This document shows positions 63,717 to 64,000 of a stretch of 64,000 bases of DNA, in pieces. Each line of letters begins with the position of its first letter. Position 1 is the stretch's first letter. The translations under genes were made by a program, and so were the position numbers. Below the pieces are notes generated by a model. That model did not search any database. It was not told the DNA's origin and saw nothing but the letters and a program-made list of their open reading frames with translations. The DNA comes from Rikenellaceae bacterium (GTDB taxonomy: Bacteria; Bacteroidota; Bacteroidia; Bacteroidales; Rikenellaceae): NCBI GenBank assembly GCA_015059715.1, contig SUZV01000013.1, forward strand, positions 1-64,000, read 5' to 3'.

Positions 63717-63720
63717 AATA

Positions 63721-64000
63721 CTACTCAGTTATACTGCTTGTTATATCTGTTGCACCTGTCGACAACGAGCCTATGGTGCCTCGTATGTCGTAGGTGGTGC
63801 TTCTACTATCGCTGCGCCCAACATAGGTGGTGTCGGTGCTCATAATTTGCGTGGTGTCTACCTCGTTAAGTAGGGTAGTGTCTTGCACTAATGGTCTACT
63901 CTCCTCGACGGGTATCACGTTCTCTGCGTTGCTAACCACCGTGCCATCTATCCATCGCCACAATGCCCACATCAAGCCTGCTGTAGCTAAGAGTATGAGC
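63721..64000 (-). CDS. Partial membrane-anchored protein, cut by the window end
   Basis: The frame runs open to the right edge of the window, so the N terminus is missing. The visible part begins with a hydrophobic stretch (LILLATAGLMWALW) and continues with a Ser/Thr/Asp-rich extracytoplasmic-looking segment. An internal TTG/ATG near 63973 is unlikely to be the real start. It precedes the sigma-54 activator gene by four bases. The family is not recognised. Confidence 0.5.
   Translation of the reverse strand, partial: LILLATAGLMWALWRWIDGTVVSNAENVIPVEESRPLVQDTTLLNEVDTTQIMSTDTTYVGRSDSRSTTYDIRGTIGSLSTGATDITSSITE

Overview
The window looks like a chromosomal segment of a gut-type Bacteroidales bacterium (Bacteroidota). 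The signs are the recurrent Bacteroidota promoter signature (TTG, about 19-20 bases, then TAnnTTTG), the absence of clear Shine-Dalgarno sites, lipoproteins with FISUMP, BACON and DUF6562-type domains, a SusB-like GH97 enzyme, and conserved Bacteroidota gene neighbourhoods (bamD, omega-like subunit, coaBC, recN; sigma-54 activator, lptE, TPR protein, secG). A Rikenellaceae (Alistipes-like) origin is a guess from overall feel, not a demonstrated placement. No rRNA operon, prophage, CRISPR array or intact insertion sequence is seen.

Layout. 1-5.9 kb (minus): tRNA-Phe, a FISUMP lipoprotein, a SPOR-domain protein, a TrkH potassium transporter and a HAMP sensor without output domain. 6-11.6 kb: mtaB (minus), then a metal ABC permease, an LptF/G permease, fmt and a DUF3575 protein (plus). 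About 12.0-12.2 kb: a small MITE-like element with target duplication in the 5' region of a small exported protein gene. 12.4-22.3 kb (minus): one operon with the whole UMP pathway in the order pyrC-carA-carB-pyrK-pyrD-pyrF-pyrE-pyrB, preceded by a good promoter and a terminator-like hairpin that touches the pyrC start. In this operon CarA has lost all three glutaminase triad residues, and PyrB carries only the zinc-binding domain of the regulatory chain PyrI as a C-terminal tail. 22.4-28.4 kb: a YqaA/DedA-like membrane protein, an SDR threonine dehydrogenase, 5-formyl-THF cyclo-ligase and the three-gene succinate dehydrogenase/fumarate reductase operon.

28.7-38 kb is the main accessory region. 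A 2435-residue nonribosomal peptide synthetase (C-A-T-C-A-T-reductase) is followed 10 bases later by a MATE exporter and convergently by an Sfp-type phosphopantetheinyl transferase. The product expected by inference is an N-acylated dipeptide aldehyde or a derivative. The transferase is the last gene of a tightly packed minus-strand run that also holds a GH97 glucosidase, a DUF4468-like protein and a complete RsbU/RsbW/RsbV-type partner-switching module, so NRPS activation may be co-expressed with this signalling module.

43.6-54 kb: tRNA-Gln, an AraC regulator, a strong candidate small RNA with its own promoter and terminator, a FlK-like thioesterase, DUF4294 protein, dnaG, a structured dnaG-smpB spacer, smpB, tsaB, and the recN-coaBC-omega-bamD operon. 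54.0-55.2 kb holds a four-helix-bundle (S23/IVS-like) protein gene flanked on both sides by arrays of short hairpins whose stems vary but stay paired, joined by a constant CTAAAGGGTAG spacer; a third, gene-less array lies at 58.9 kb. This hairpin-array element is the best candidate here for an undescribed system. 55.3-64 kb (minus): a large surface lipoprotein, rpsF-rpsR-rplI, TspO, and the secG-TPR-lptE-sigma-54 activator operon, ending in a gene cut by the window edge.
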